From Microbacterium dauci (GTDB lineage Bacteria > Actinomycetota > Actinomycetes > Actinomycetales > Microbacteriaceae), in the NCBI RefSeq assembly GCF_030065535.1, contig NZ_JASJND010000001.1, forward strand, positions 1 through 64,000: DNA of 64,000 nucleotides, in the 5' to 3' direction. Under the pieces are notes generated by a model that saw only the letters and a list, made by a program, of their open reading frames with translations, did not search any database and was not told the DNA's origin. Numbering within the stretch: the first letter of the stretch is position 1; the number at the start of each line of letters is the position of its first letter. The position numbers were made by a program, and so were the translations under genes. This document shows, one piece after another, positions 38,160 through 47,338 of this stretch.

Positions 38160-38912
38160 TCAGGCGGTGAAGCGGGCGAGGAACGCGCGGGTGCGCTCCT
38201 CACGCGGATGCCGCAGCACGGCCGACGGCGGACCCTGCTCGACGATCGTTCCGGCGTCGAGGAACACGACCCGGTCGGCGACGTCGCGGGCGAACGCCAT
38301 CTCGTGCGTGGCCATGAGGATCGTCGCTCCTTCGGCGGCGAGATCGCGGACGAGCTCCAGCACCTCGCCGACGAGCTCGGGGTCGAGCGCCGAGGTGATC
38401 TCGTCGAGCAGCAGCACCTCGGGGTCGGTCGCGATCGCACGCGCGATCGCGACGCGCTGCTGCTGGCCGCCCGAGAGCCGGTCCGGATGCTCCTTCGCCT
38501 TGTCGGCGAGGCCGACCCTCGCCAGCAGCTCGACCGCGCGCGCCTCGGCCTGGCTACGCGGCATCCGATGGACGACTCGTGACGCCAGGGTGACGTTGTC
38601 GAGCACGGACAGGTGCGGGAAGAGGTTGAAGCTCTGGAACACCGCGCCCAGGCGCGCGCGGACGCGATTGCCGTCGACGCGCGGGTCAGAGATGTCTTCG
38701 TCGCCGAGGAAGATCTGCCCGTCGTCGATGGGCTCGAGCAGCCCGAGGCACCGCAGCAGCGTGGACTTGCCGGAGCCGCTCGCGCCGATGAGTGCGACCA
38801 CTTCGTGCGCGGCCAGCGACAGGTCGACGCCGGCGAGCACCTCACGGTCGCCGAAGGACTTGCGGATGCCGCTGGCGCGGAGGAGCCCGTCGGTTTCGGT
38901 TGCAGGGCTCAC
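38160..38912 (-). CDS. Polar amino-acid ABC transporter ATPase
   Basis: A 250-residue ATPase of the GlnQ/HisP type: GASGSGKSTLLRCLG (Walker A), FQSFNLFPHLSVLDNV (Q-loop), LSGGQQQRVAIARA (signature), LLLDEITSALD (Walker B) and MATHEMAFARDVADRV. The start GTG 38912 overlaps the permease stop (GTGA). With the permease and binding protein it forms a complete importer. Confidence 0.94.
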   Translation of the reverse strand: MSPATETDGLLRASGIRKSFGDREVLAGVDLSLAAHEVVALIGASGSGKSTLLRCLGLLEPIDDGQIFLGDEDISDPRVDGNRVRARLGAVFQSFNLFPHLSVLDNVTLASRVVHRMPRSQAEARAVELLARVGLADKAKEHPDRLSGGQQQRVAIARAIATDPEVLLLDEITSALDPELVGEVLELVRDLAAEGATILMATHEMAFARDVADRVVFLDAGTIVEQGPPSAVLRHPREERTRAFLARFTA

Positions 38913-39754
38913 AGGATCGATCCCGTCTGCTCGCGCTCGCGGAGCTTCGCGGTGTACCAGTCGGTCAGTCGGATCGTGGGGATCGCGAGGAGGACGAACA
39001 GGATGCCGGCGACGACGTACGGCGTGAAGTTGTAGGTCGTCGCGACGACGCCCTTCGCGCGCGCGATCGCGTCGAGCGCGGCGAGGATCGAGATGAGCCC
39101 GACGTCCTTCTGCATCGAGATGAAGTCGTTCATGAGGGGCGGCGTCATCTTGCGGAGCGCCTGCGGCAACACAACGCGGCGGAGGGTCTGCCAGTGGTTC
39201 AGCCCGAGCGCGCGGGCGGCGAGTCGCTGCGAGGGGTGCACCGACTCGATGCCGGCACGGATCACCTCGGCGACGTACGCCGAGTAGGTGAGCGTGATCG
39301 CGAGGACGCCGAGCACGATCTCGTCGATCCGCTGGTTCAGAATCGTCGGCAGACCGAAGCCGACGAGGTAGAGCACGATGATGAACGGCAGCCCGCGGAA
39401 CAGGTCGGTGTATCCGGCCGCGAGCATCCGCACCGGGAAGAACACCGGGCCGCGGAGGGTCCGTAGCAGCGCGAGGGCGAGCGCCGCGGCGCCCACCGTG
39501 AAGACGGCGATGCCGAGCACCGTCAGGTTGATGAGGAACCCGTCCCACACCTTCGGCAGCGCCTCGAGCGCGATCTCGGGGTCGAAGAAGCTCGCCTGGA
39601 CCTTCGCCCATCCCTCGGTGTTGATCACCGTCACCCAGACGATCGCCGCGAGGGCGAGGGTCGAGGCGATCGCGACGAGCACCGACCGGCGCTCGCGGCG
39701 CCGCCGGAACGCGCGGCGCTCGAGCTCGAGCGCGCTGGGGGGAATCGTGGTCAC
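38909..39754 (-). CDS. Polar amino-acid ABC transporter permease
   Basis: A 281-residue HisM-type permease with about five membrane segments. The EAA loop includes RLAARALGLNHWQTLRRVVL. A ~45-residue polar N-terminal tail with many Arg precedes the first membrane segment. GTG 39754 is the only start near the family length. One permease gene suggests a homodimer. Confidence 0.93.
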   Translation of the reverse strand: MTTIPPSALELERRAFRRRRERRSVLVAIASTLALAAIVWVTVINTEGWAKVQASFFDPEIALEALPKVWDGFLINLTVLGIAVFTVGAAALALALLRTLRGPVFFPVRMLAAGYTDLFRGLPFIIVLYLVGFGLPTILNQRIDEIVLGVLAITLTYSAYVAEVIRAGIESVHPSQRLAARALGLNHWQTLRRVVLPQALRKMTPPLMNDFISMQKDVGLISILAALDAIARAKGVVATTYNFTPYVVAGILFVLLAIPTIRLTDWYTAKLREREQTGSIL

Positions 39755-39789
39755 GGATCGACGCTAGCGCCCGCGCGGGGCGGCTGCGG

Positions 39790-40656
39790 TCACTGCAGCT
39801 GCGTGACGCCCTCGGTCAGACCCGACAGCCACTCCTCTTCGAGCTCGGCCAGTGTGCCGTCCTCGCGGAGGGTGTCGACGGCCGCGCTCACGGCGGGGGT
39901 CAGCGGCGAGTCCTTCGCGAGCAGGAGGCCCCACTCGTCCTCGATGCCGGCCTTCGGCAGTTCGCCGACGAAGAACGAGTTCTCGATGTAGAAGTTCACC
40001 GCGACGTACGCGGTGGGGGTGTCGAGCACGACGGCGTCGATCTGGCCGGCGCCGAGGGCGGCGGTGGCGTCTTCGTTCGAGTTGTAGAGCTTCGGCTCGA
40101 TGCCGGCGTCGAGCGCCTCGAGGGTCAGCGCGCTGGTCGAGTTCGCCATCGCACCGATCGTGAGATCGGCGAGGCCGGCGATGTCGGTGACGCCCTCTGC
40201 CGCGCCGCCCTTGATGGCGACGATCGACTGGCTCGCCGCGTAGTACGGCGATGAGAAGTCGACGCCCTGCTTGCGCTCTTCGGTGATCGTGTACTGCTGC
40301 AGGTTCACGTCGAAGCTCTTCGGGCCCGGTGCGATGGCCGACTCGAAGCTCGTCCGCACCCACTCGACGTCCTCGGCGGCGAAGCCCAGTTCGGCGGCGA
40401 CCGCGTATGCGACGGCGGCCTCGAAGCCCTCGCCCGACTCGGGGTCGTCGTTCAGGACGTACGGCTCGTATGCCGTCTCGCCGGTGGCGACCGTGAACTT
40501 GCCGGGCGTGACGTAGTCCTCGGCGACCGGCACACCGTCCTTCGGTTCCTGGGTCGGTGTGACCGTGGTGGGGGAGGTCGCGCATCCGGCGAGCAGGAGC
40601 GCGGCTGCTGCGACGCCGGCGAAGAGCGTGGTGCGCAGGGCGGGACGACGGGACAT
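39790..40656 (-). CDS. Amino-acid-binding lipoprotein
   Basis: A 288-residue family 3 binding protein. MSRRPALRTTLFAGVAAAAL leads to a lipobox with Cys25. FTVATGETAYEPYVLND and VDFSSPYYAASQSIVAIKG are typical ligand-binding blocks. First gene of the operon with permease and ATPase. The amino acid is not identifiable. Confidence 0.93.
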   Translation of the reverse strand: MSRRPALRTTLFAGVAAAALLLAGCATSPTTVTPTQEPKDGVPVAEDYVTPGKFTVATGETAYEPYVLNDDPESGEGFEAAVAYAVAAELGFAAEDVEWVRTSFESAIAPGPKSFDVNLQQYTITEERKQGVDFSSPYYAASQSIVAIKGGAAEGVTDIAGLADLTIGAMANSTSALTLEALDAGIEPKLYNSNEDATAALGAGQIDAVVLDTPTAYVAVNFYIENSFFVGELPKAGIEDEWGLLLAKDSPLTPAVSAAVDTLREDGTLAELEEEWLSGLTEGVTQLQ

Positions 40657-40801
40657 GCGGGCCTCCGGGTTCGGGTGCCGCCGCAGCTGTGGGCGGGCAC
40701 GCTTATTCTCACCTGTCGCCCGGACCGGAGCCGCCGCCGGGGTCGCTTTGTTACAGGGTCGACACGTGGACCGTGTCGGCCGGGGCGGGAAGGATGCCGG
40801 T

Positions 40802-41863
40802 GTGGACATCTCCCGCATCCGAGACGGGCGCCTGCGTGCGCAGCTGCTGACCGCGCCCGCCGCAGACGTCGTCGCCGCGGCATCCCACCTCCTCGCGACC
40901 CAGGCGCAGGACTTCTGGGCCGGACGCTGGGCGCTCGGCGTGCGGTCCGCGGGCGATCCGGTGCTCTCGCAGGTCGATGCGGCGTTCGCGAGTGGCGAGC
41001 TCGTACGCAGCTGGACCCAGCGCGGCACCGTGCACATCGTTCCCGCGTGTGACCTGCCGTGGATCCTCGCGGTCACCGGGGCGCGGCAGCAGCGGGCGGC
41101 CGCCGGGGTGCTGCGTGGGTGGGGCATTGGCGACGACGATCTCGCCGCGGCCGAACGTGCGGTGCGGCCGGCGCTGGCCGGCGGCAATCGGCTCACCCGG
41201 AGCGAGTTCGCCGAGGTGATCGCGGCGACCGGCGTCGACCCGTCGTCGTCCCGCGGCAACCACGTGCTGACGGCGCTCGCGATCCGCGGTGTCCTGGCGC
41301 TCGGCGAGGTCGTGCCGCGCGACGGGATCACGCGCGACCAGTACCTCGTCTCGCTCGACGGCCTCGCGAGCCCGGCCCTCGTCGCCGACCCGCTCGTCGA
41401 GCTCTGGGTGCGCTACATCCGTGCGCACGGTCCGGCGTCGCCCGCCGACTTCTCGTGGTGGGCGGGGCTGCCGTTGCGCGACGCGCAGGTGGCCGCGTCG
41501 GCGGCGGATCCGCGGGTCGCGGCATCTGACGAGACGAGGTATTCGGCGACGGATGCCGCGCCGGCGGTCGACTCGCCGGCCCGGACGCACCACGCGCTCG
41601 CCGGCTGGGACGAGTACTTCCTCTCCTACGCCGACCGCACGCTGTCGTGCGATCCCGGCGACCTGGCCGCCGTCGGTCCGACGCAGAACGGGCTCGTCCG
41701 CCCCATCCTCGTGGCAGACGGCATCGTCCGCGGCACCTGGTCGTACTCGACGGCCGTCGGGAAGACCCGGCATCCGCCGGTGGTCACACTCTTCGAAGGC
41801 GCGGGCGACGCTGCCGGGTTCGACGCGGCACTCCGCCGCGTAGTGACGTTCACCGCGGGGTGA
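40802..41863 (+). CDS. Winged-helix AlkZ/YcaQ-like DNA glycosylase family protein
   Basis: A 353-residue member of the HTH_42 (DUF1006) family. ATQAQDFWAGRWALGVR holds a Q-A-Q motif at the site of the catalytic QxQ of AlkZ/YcaQ, which unhooks interstrand crosslinks and removes alkylated bases; TQRGTVHIV and WDEYFLSYADR are further family blocks. GTG 40802 is a reasonable start, with GGGAAGG upstream; upstream starts add non-conserved-looking sequence. It is convergent with the RamB-type gene, 1 bp apart. Together with the Ada-AlkA and Ogt proteins this makes three alkylation-repair genes in one window. Confidence 0.75.
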   Translation: MDISRIRDGRLRAQLLTAPAADVVAAASHLLATQAQDFWAGRWALGVRSAGDPVLSQVDAAFASGELVRSWTQRGTVHIVPACDLPWILAVTGARQQRAAAGVLRGWGIGDDDLAAAERAVRPALAGGNRLTRSEFAEVIAATGVDPSSSRGNHVLTALAIRGVLALGEVVPRDGITRDQYLVSLDGLASPALVADPLVELWVRYIRAHGPASPADFSWWAGLPLRDAQVAASAADPRVAASDETRYSATDAAPAVDSPARTHHALAGWDEYFLSYADRTLSCDPGDLAAVGPTQNGLVRPILVADGIVRGTWSYSTAVGKTRHPPVVTLFEGAGDAAGFDAALRRVVTFTAG

Positions 41864-41864
41864 G

Positions 41865-43304
41865 TCAGGTGAGCGCGTGCCGGTCGAGGAACGCGTAGAC
41901 CTCGCCGTCGTCGACGCCCGGGAAGTTGCCGCGGGGGAGTGGCGAGAACATCTGCATGTGCACGCGGGCGCTCGGCCACGCCTTGCCCTCCCAGCGCGCG
42001 GTGAGATCGGACGCGGGGCGCCGGCAGCACGCCTCGTCGGGGCACGTCGACACGGCGCGCTTCTGCGTCTCGCGACCGCGGAACCAGCGGGCGTCGTCGA
42101 AGGGGACGCCCACCGTGATCGAGAAGTCGCCGTCGGCGGTGCTGCCGGTCTGGCTCGAGCACCAGAACGTCCCGCCCGGGGTGTCGGTGTACTGGTAGTG
42201 CTCGGTGGTGCGGTTCTGCTCGGTGAACGCCGAGCGGGCGGCGAAATGCCGGCACACGACCTGGCCCTCGACCGAACCGGTCACATCCATCGGGAGCGGG
42301 AGTCCGTCGTTCTCGTACGCGCGGCTGATCGCGCCCGAGCCGTCGACGCGGAGGAAGTGCAGCCGGATGCCGAGATGGCGGGTCAAGAGGTTCGTCAGGC
42401 GCATGCCCGCAGCCTCGTGCGTCACGCCGAACGCGTCGCGGAAGTCCTCGACGGCGAGGTTGCGGTCCTTCTTCGCCTGACTGAGGAACGCGACCGACGC
42501 GGACTCGGGCATGAGGCAGGCGGCGGCGTAGTAGTTGATCTCGAGCCGCTGCTGCAGGAAGTCGGCGTAGTCGGTGGGTGGCGTGTGACCGAGCAGCCGG
42601 TGCGCCATGGCCTGCAACGCCATGGAGCGGAGGCCGTGGCCGCCGGGGATGGATGCCGGTGGCAGATAGATGCGGCCGTTCTCGAGGTCGGTGACCGAAC
42701 GGGCCGAGTGGGGGAGGTCGCCTGCATAGATGAGCTCGAACCCGAGCTGCGAGGCCATGATGCTCACGGTGCGGTGCGTGAGCGCCCCCGTGGTGTGGCC
42801 GGCCGACTTGAGCTGCTTCTCGGCGAGGCGCTCGATATCGGGCAGGTGGTTGTCCGACTCCCGCATGCGCAGCCGCAGCTCGGTGTTGGCGCGACGGGCC
42901 TCTTCGGGCGTGGCGATCGCCTCGCGCTCGCGCCGCTGCAGCTCGCGGTGCAGTGCGAGCACGCCCTCGATCGTCTCGTCGGTCATCGTCTTCGACACCC
43001 GGACCGCGGGTACGCCGAGTCGCTTGAAGACCGGGCTCTGCTGTGCGCGCTCGAGTTCGAGTTCGAGTGCCGCCCGGTGGTTCGGGGGTTCCGCCGAAAG
43101 CAGGTCGGTGACGTCGGTGCCGGTGGCGGCAGCGATCGCCTGCAGCAGCGAGAGCTTCGGTTCGCGCTTGCCGTTCTCGATGAGGCTGAGTTGGCTGCCT
43201 GCGACGCCGACGAGCTCTCCGAGCCCGTCGAGGGTGTAGCCGTTGGAGACCCGCTGGTGACGGATGCGGTGACCGAGAGTCGAGAGTTGGAGCGGCGTCG
43301 CCAT
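41865..43304 (-). CDS. ramB: RamB-type XRE regulator of acetate/PEP metabolism
   Basis: A 479-residue regulator: helix-turn-helix at residues ~10-65 (RVSNGYTLDGLGELVGVAGS, QLSLIENGKREPKLS), then a metallopeptidase-like domain (YAACLMPESASVAF is the ImmA/IrrE-related core) and a C-terminal short-chain acyl-CoA regulator domain with several Cys (VSTCPDEACCRRP). This is the architecture of RamB, which controls acetate and gluconeogenic genes in corynebacteria. Divergent pckG, separated by ~106 bp with a palindrome, is a likely target. Confidence 0.85.
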   Translation of the reverse strand: MATPLQLSTLGHRIRHQRVSNGYTLDGLGELVGVAGSQLSLIENGKREPKLSLLQAIAAATGTDVTDLLSAEPPNHRAALELELERAQQSPVFKRLGVPAVRVSKTMTDETIEGVLALHRELQRREREAIATPEEARRANTELRLRMRESDNHLPDIERLAEKQLKSAGHTTGALTHRTVSIMASQLGFELIYAGDLPHSARSVTDLENGRIYLPPASIPGGHGLRSMALQAMAHRLLGHTPPTDYADFLQQRLEINYYAAACLMPESASVAFLSQAKKDRNLAVEDFRDAFGVTHEAAGMRLTNLLTRHLGIRLHFLRVDGSGAISRAYENDGLPLPMDVTGSVEGQVVCRHFAARSAFTEQNRTTEHYQYTDTPGGTFWCSSQTGSTADGDFSITVGVPFDDARWFRGRETQKRAVSTCPDEACCRRPASDLTARWEGKAWPSARVHMQMFSPLPRGNFPGVDDGEVYAFLDRHALT

Positions 43305-43321
43305 GAATTGAGCATAGCGAA

Positions 43322-43337
43322 AGAATCATGATTCTTG
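43322..43337. promoter_or_regulatory. 16-bp perfect palindrome between ramB-type gene and pckG
   Basis: AAGAATCATGATTCTT, 18 bp upstream of the regulator start and 74 bp upstream of pckG. It is strikingly AT-rich against the ~70% GC background. It may be an operator for the adjacent regulator or another factor controlling the divergent pair. Confidence 0.65.
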
Positions 43338-43410
43338 ACGCGCCCGAGTCAGGTAAGAGCCGTCGCACCTGACGCACAGTGGGAACACGCCCACCAACGA
43401 AGGAGTGCTC

Positions 43411-45294
43411 ATGGCCATCGCCGACCTGTTCACCCGCACCACCTCGACCACCCCCGTCGCCGTCACCCCTGCGGCATCCGCATACGGACACCGCCCCACG
43501 ATCGGCGGCGACGGCATGGCGGCGCTGCACGCGTGGGTCGAAGAGATCGCCGCGCTCACGCAGCCCGCCCGCATCCACTGGGTCGATGGCAGCCGCGCCG
43601 AGAACGAGATGCTGCTGCGCCAGCAGGTCGACGAGGGCAAGCTCATCAAGCTGAACCCGGAGTGGCGGCCCGGCTCGTACCTCGCCCGCTCCCACCCGAG
43701 CGACGTCGCCCGCACCGAAGGCCGCACCTACATCGCCTCCGAGCGCGAAGCGGACGCCGGGCCCACGAACAACTGGATCGCGCCCGACGAGATTCGCGCG
43801 ACGCTCACGCCGCTGTTCGAGGGCAGCATGCGCGGGCGCACGATGTACGTGGTCCCGTTCTCGATGGGAGCCGTCGGCGGGCCGCTGTCGCACATCGGTG
43901 TACAGGTCACCGACAGCGCGTACGCCGTCACCTCGATCGGCATCATGACCCGCGTCGGCACGGCGGTGCTTGAGCAGATCGCCGCCGGCAAGCCCTGGGT
44001 GAAGACCGTGCACTCGGTCGGGGCGCCGCTCGCACCCGGACAGACGGATGCCGCGTGGCCGTGCAACGACGAAAAGTACATCGTCCACTTCCCCGACACG
44101 CTCGAGGTCTGGTCGTTCGGCTCGGGGTACGGCGGCAACGCCATCCTCGCGAAGAAGTGCTTCGCGCTGCGGATCGCCTCGGTGATCGGCCGCGATGAAG
44201 GCTGGCTCGCCGAGCACATGCTGCTCATCCGGGTCATCGACCCGCAGGGCAAGGCCTACCACGTGGCGGCGGCGTTCCCGTCGGCGTGCGGCAAGACGAA
44301 CCTCGCGATGCTCCGGCCCACGATTCCGGGGTGGCGTGTCGAGACGCTCGGCGACGACATCGCGTGGCTGCGCCCCGGCGAGGACGGTCGGCTCTGGGCG
44401 ATCAACCCCGAGGCCGGGTTCTTCGGCGTCGCGCCCGGCACCGGCGAGTCCACGAACGTGACGGCGGTCGAGACGCTCTGGGGCAACACCATCTTCACGA
44501 ACGTCGCGCTGCGCCCCGACGGCGACGTCTGGTGGGAGGGACTCACCGACGAGGCTCCCGCCGAGCTCACCGACTGGCAGGGGAAGCCCTGGACCCCGGC
44601 ATCCGGCACCCCGGCCGCACACCCGAACTCCCGCTTCACCGTGAGCGCGGGCCAGTGCCCGCAGATCGCTGGCGATTGGGATGCGCCCGAGGGCGTGCCG
44701 CTCGACGCGATCCTCTTCGGTGGCCGTCGCGCGACGAACGTGCCGCTCGTCGTCGAGGCGACCGACTGGACGCACGGCGTCTTCATGGGGTCGAACATCT
44801 CGTCGGAGCGCACCGCCGCGGCTGAGGGCACGGTCGGGGAGCTGCGCCGCGACCCGTTCGCCATGCTGCCGTTCTGCGGCTACAACATGGCCGACTACTT
44901 CGGGCACTGGCTGAAGGTCGGACAGATGCTCCGCTTCGACCGGGCGCCGCGGATCTTCCAGGTCAACTGGTTCCGCAAGGGCTCCGACGGCCGGTTCCTC
45001 TGGCCCGGGTTCGGTGACAACGCCCGCGTGATCGACTGGATCATCCGCCGCATCGATGGGTCGGTCGGCGCCGTCGACAGCCCCATCGGACGCCTGCCGA
45101 AGACGGACGACCTCAACCTCGCCGGCGTCGACGTGCCGCAGGCCGACCTCGACGAGCTGTTCGCGGTCGACCCGCAGTCGTGGCTGCACGAGGCCGACCT
45201 CACCGAGGCGTTCTACGCGACCTTTGACGGCAAAGTGCCGCACGCCCTCTCGGCCGAGCTCGCAGCGCTCCGCTACAGGTTGCAGCGCGCGTAG
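43411..45294 (+). CDS. pckG: Phosphoenolpyruvate carboxykinase (GTP)
   Basis: A 627-residue gluconeogenic enzyme converting oxaloacetate and GTP to PEP. The P-loop/active site [13 protein letters not shown] contains Cys293; other blocks are [44 protein letters not shown] and [18 protein letters not shown] 43411 is chosen over GTG 43405 because AAGGAG at 43400-43405 is spaced correctly for 43411. Confidence 0.97.
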   Translation: MAIADLFTRTTSTTPVAVTPAASAYGHRPTIGGDGMAALHAWVEEIAALTQPARIHWVDGSRAENEMLLRQQVDEGKLIKLNPEWRPGSYLARSHPSDVARTEGRTYIASEREADAGPTNNWIAPDEIRATLTPLFEGSMRGRTMYVVPFSMGAVGGPLSHIGVQVTDSAYAVTSIGIMTRVGTAVLEQIAAGKPWVKTVHSVGAPLAPGQTDAAWPCNDEKYIVHFPDTLEVWSFGSGYGGNAILAKKCFALRIASVIGRDEGWLAEHMLLIRVIDPQGKAYHVAAAFPSACGKTNLAMLRPTIPGWRVETLGDDIAWLRPGEDGRLWAINPEAGFFGVAPGTGESTNVTAVETLWGNTIFTNVALRPDGDVWWEGLTDEAPAELTDWQGKPWTPASGTPAAHPNSRFTVSAGQCPQIAGDWDAPEGVPLDAILFGGRRATNVPLVVEATDWTHGVFMGSNISSERTAAAEGTVGELRRDPFAMLPFCGYNMADYFGHWLKVGQMLRFDRAPRIFQVNWFRKGSDGRFLWPGFGDNARVIDWIIRRIDGSVGAVDSPIGRLPKTDDLNLAGVDVPQADLDELFAVDPQSWLHEADLTEAFYATFDGKVPHALSAELAALRYRLQRA

Positions 45295-45314
45295 CTTGCG
45301 GCATCCACTTCGTC

Positions 45315-45385
45315 CGCGAGACAGCAGTGGGAGCCCGAGACGTTGACAACAGACCGATGTCTCGGGCCGGCACTGCTGTCTCGCG
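45315..45385. repeat. Intergenic imperfect palindrome, copy 2, also likely bidirectional terminator
   Basis: Outer arms CGCGAGACAGCAGTG (45315-45329) and CACTGCTGTCTCGCG (45371-45385), inner arms CCCGAGAC (45334-45341) and GTCTCGGG (45359-45366). It lies between convergent pckG and the ABC exporter gene and shares its architecture with 35891-35963. Confidence 0.8.
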
Positions 45386-45397
45386 GTCTCCGGAGTC

Positions 45398-47284
45398 TCA
45401 GACGAGGAGCTGGTGGGCGGCGAGGTCGCGGTAGAGCGGCACGTCGCGCACCAGCTCCTCGTGTGTGCCCTGCCCGACGACGCGGCCGTGGTCGAGCACG
45501 ACGATGAGGTCGCTGTCGACGACCGTCGAGAGGCGGTGGGCGATCACGATGAGGGTGCGACCGGATGCCACGGCGTCGATCGCCTCGCGCATGCGCTGCT
45601 CGTTCACACCGTCGAGGGATGACGTCGACTCGTCGAGCAGCAGGATCGGGGGCGCGGCGAGCAACGCCCGTGCGATGGCGAGCCGCTGACGTTCGCCGCC
45701 GGAGAGCATGACGCCGGCCTCGCCGACCGGTGCATGGAGCCCGAGCGGGCTGCGCTCGAGCACGTCGCCGAGGTTGACGGCGCGGAGCACCCGCTCGCAC
45801 GCGTCGTCGGCGGCATCCGGCGACGCGAGTCGCAGGTTCTCGGCGATCGTGCCGGCGAGCGTCGGGGCGTCCTGCTCGACGTAGCCCAGCTGTGCGCGCA
45901 GTGCGAGGCGGTCGAGCGCCCGCGCGTCGGTGCCGCCGATGAGGACGGCGCCCGCAGTCGGGTCGTAGAACCGCTCGATGAGGGCGAGTGTCGTCGACTT
46001 GCCGGCGCCGGACGGCCCGACGAGCGCGACGCGCGCGCCGCGGGGGACGCGGAACGAGACGCCGTGCAGTACGTCGTCGTCGGTGTCGACGGCGGCATCC
46101 GCGTCGTCTGCAGCGACGGCCACGTGCGCGTCGACGAGGGTGCCGCGGGCGTCGTCCTGCGCTTTGCGGCGTGCTGCGACGACCACCTGCGGATAGGCGA
46201 AGTGGACGTCCCGGAACTCGACCGCGGCGTCTGCATCGACCGATTCAGCAACCGGCACGGATGCCGCGAGCTCGGCGTCGTGCCCGGTCTCGTCGGGCAG
46301 GTCGAGGACCTCCTGGATGCGCCCGAGCGCGCCGAGCGCCTGGCTCACCGAGGTGATCGCGCCGAAGAACGACGCGAGCGGCTGAATGAGGAAGAAGAGG
46401 AACATCACGAACGTGACGAGCTGTGCGACGTCGATCGCACCCGACGCGACCCGGAAGCCGCCCACGCCGAGGACGACGAGGAGCGACACCTGCAGGGCGA
46501 TGCCGGCGACGGGGACGATGACGGCCGACGCCTTCGCGACGCGGATGCCGGCGCCGTAGGCTTCGGCAGCCGTCGCGGCGATCGCCTCGCGCTCCCGGTC
46601 CGCCGCTCCCGCTGCGCGGATCGTGCGGATCGAGCCGATCGCGCGCTCGACGCCGGATGAGAGCTCGCCGACCTTCTCCTGCTGCAGCGCGGTGGCGCGG
46701 CGGATGCGGCCGCTGAGGAGCGCCACGACGGTCGCCGAGGCTCCGATCACGACGACGATGAGGAGCAGCAGCACCGGGTCGATCAGGAGCATCGCGACGA
46801 TCGCGCCGACGAAGATGAGGGCGTTGCCGAGCGAGTCCGCGAACCCCTGGGTGAGCACTGCGTAGAGCAGCGTCGTGTCGGTGCCGACGCGTGAGACGAG
46901 GTCTCCGGTGCGGCGCGCGTCGTACTCCTGGACGGGCAGGTGCAGGAGCTTGGCGACGAGGCGGCGGCGGCTCGAGTAGACGACCGCGGTGCCGGTGCGC
47001 TGCAGCAGGTAGTGCTGGAAGCCGCCGATGAGCGAGGAGACGACGACGAGGCCGACGAGGATCCACACGGCGATGCCGAGCGCGTCGCCCGCCTGGACCT
47101 TGCCGATCAGGTCGCCGACGAGGAGCGGCTGGACGAGGGTGCCGACCGCCTCGAGGACGCTCAGCACTGCGACGACGACGAGGACGCCCTTGTGTTCGAG
47201 CAGGAAGGGGAGGAGTTGCTTCAGGCTCGCGCGCGGGCCATCGTCCTTCGACCGGCCGCGACGGCCGCGGGAGGGCGTCGACAT
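45398..47284 (-). CDS. ABC exporter, homodimeric MsbA/BmrA type
   Basis: A 628-residue half-transporter: six membrane segments (~30-330), then a nucleotide-binding domain with GPSGAGKSTTLAL, LSGGERQRLAIARA and LLLDESTSSLD with intact catalytic Glu. Unlike the 13-17 kb pair all ATP-site motifs are canonical, so it should work as a homodimer. The linker before the ATPase carries an unusual ~40-residue Asp/Ala-rich insert (VAVAADDADAAVDTDDD). Substrate unknown. Confidence 0.92.
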   Translation of the reverse strand: MSTPSRGRRGRSKDDGPRASLKQLLPFLLEHKGVLVVVAVLSVLEAVGTLVQPLLVGDLIGKVQAGDALGIAVWILVGLVVVSSLIGGFQHYLLQRTGTAVVYSSRRRLVAKLLHLPVQEYDARRTGDLVSRVGTDTTLLYAVLTQGFADSLGNALIFVGAIVAMLLIDPVLLLLIVVVIGASATVVALLSGRIRRATALQQEKVGELSSGVERAIGSIRTIRAAGAADREREAIAATAAEAYGAGIRVAKASAVIVPVAGIALQVSLLVVLGVGGFRVASGAIDVAQLVTFVMFLFFLIQPLASFFGAITSVSQALGALGRIQEVLDLPDETGHDAELAASVPVAESVDADAAVEFRDVHFAYPQVVVAARRKAQDDARGTLVDAHVAVAADDADAAVDTDDDVLHGVSFRVPRGARVALVGPSGAGKSTTLALIERFYDPTAGAVLIGGTDARALDRLALRAQLGYVEQDAPTLAGTIAENLRLASPDAADDACERVLRAVNLGDVLERSPLGLHAPVGEAGVMLSGGERQRLAIARALLAAPPILLLDESTSSLDGVNEQRMREAIDAVASGRTLIVIAHRLSTVVDSDLIVVLDHGRVVGQGTHEELVRDVPLYRDLAAHQLLV

Positions 47285-47338
47285 GCCTCTATTCTCCCGT
47301 GCCCACGCGACGTCGGAGGGCGCGGATAGGGTGATCGG

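Noticed and set aside
45315..45385. A small RNA gene between pckG and the ABC exporter gene
   Set aside because: The palindrome lies between convergent genes and has a related copy between glyA and folD, so a repeat or terminator explains it without a dedicated RNA gene.
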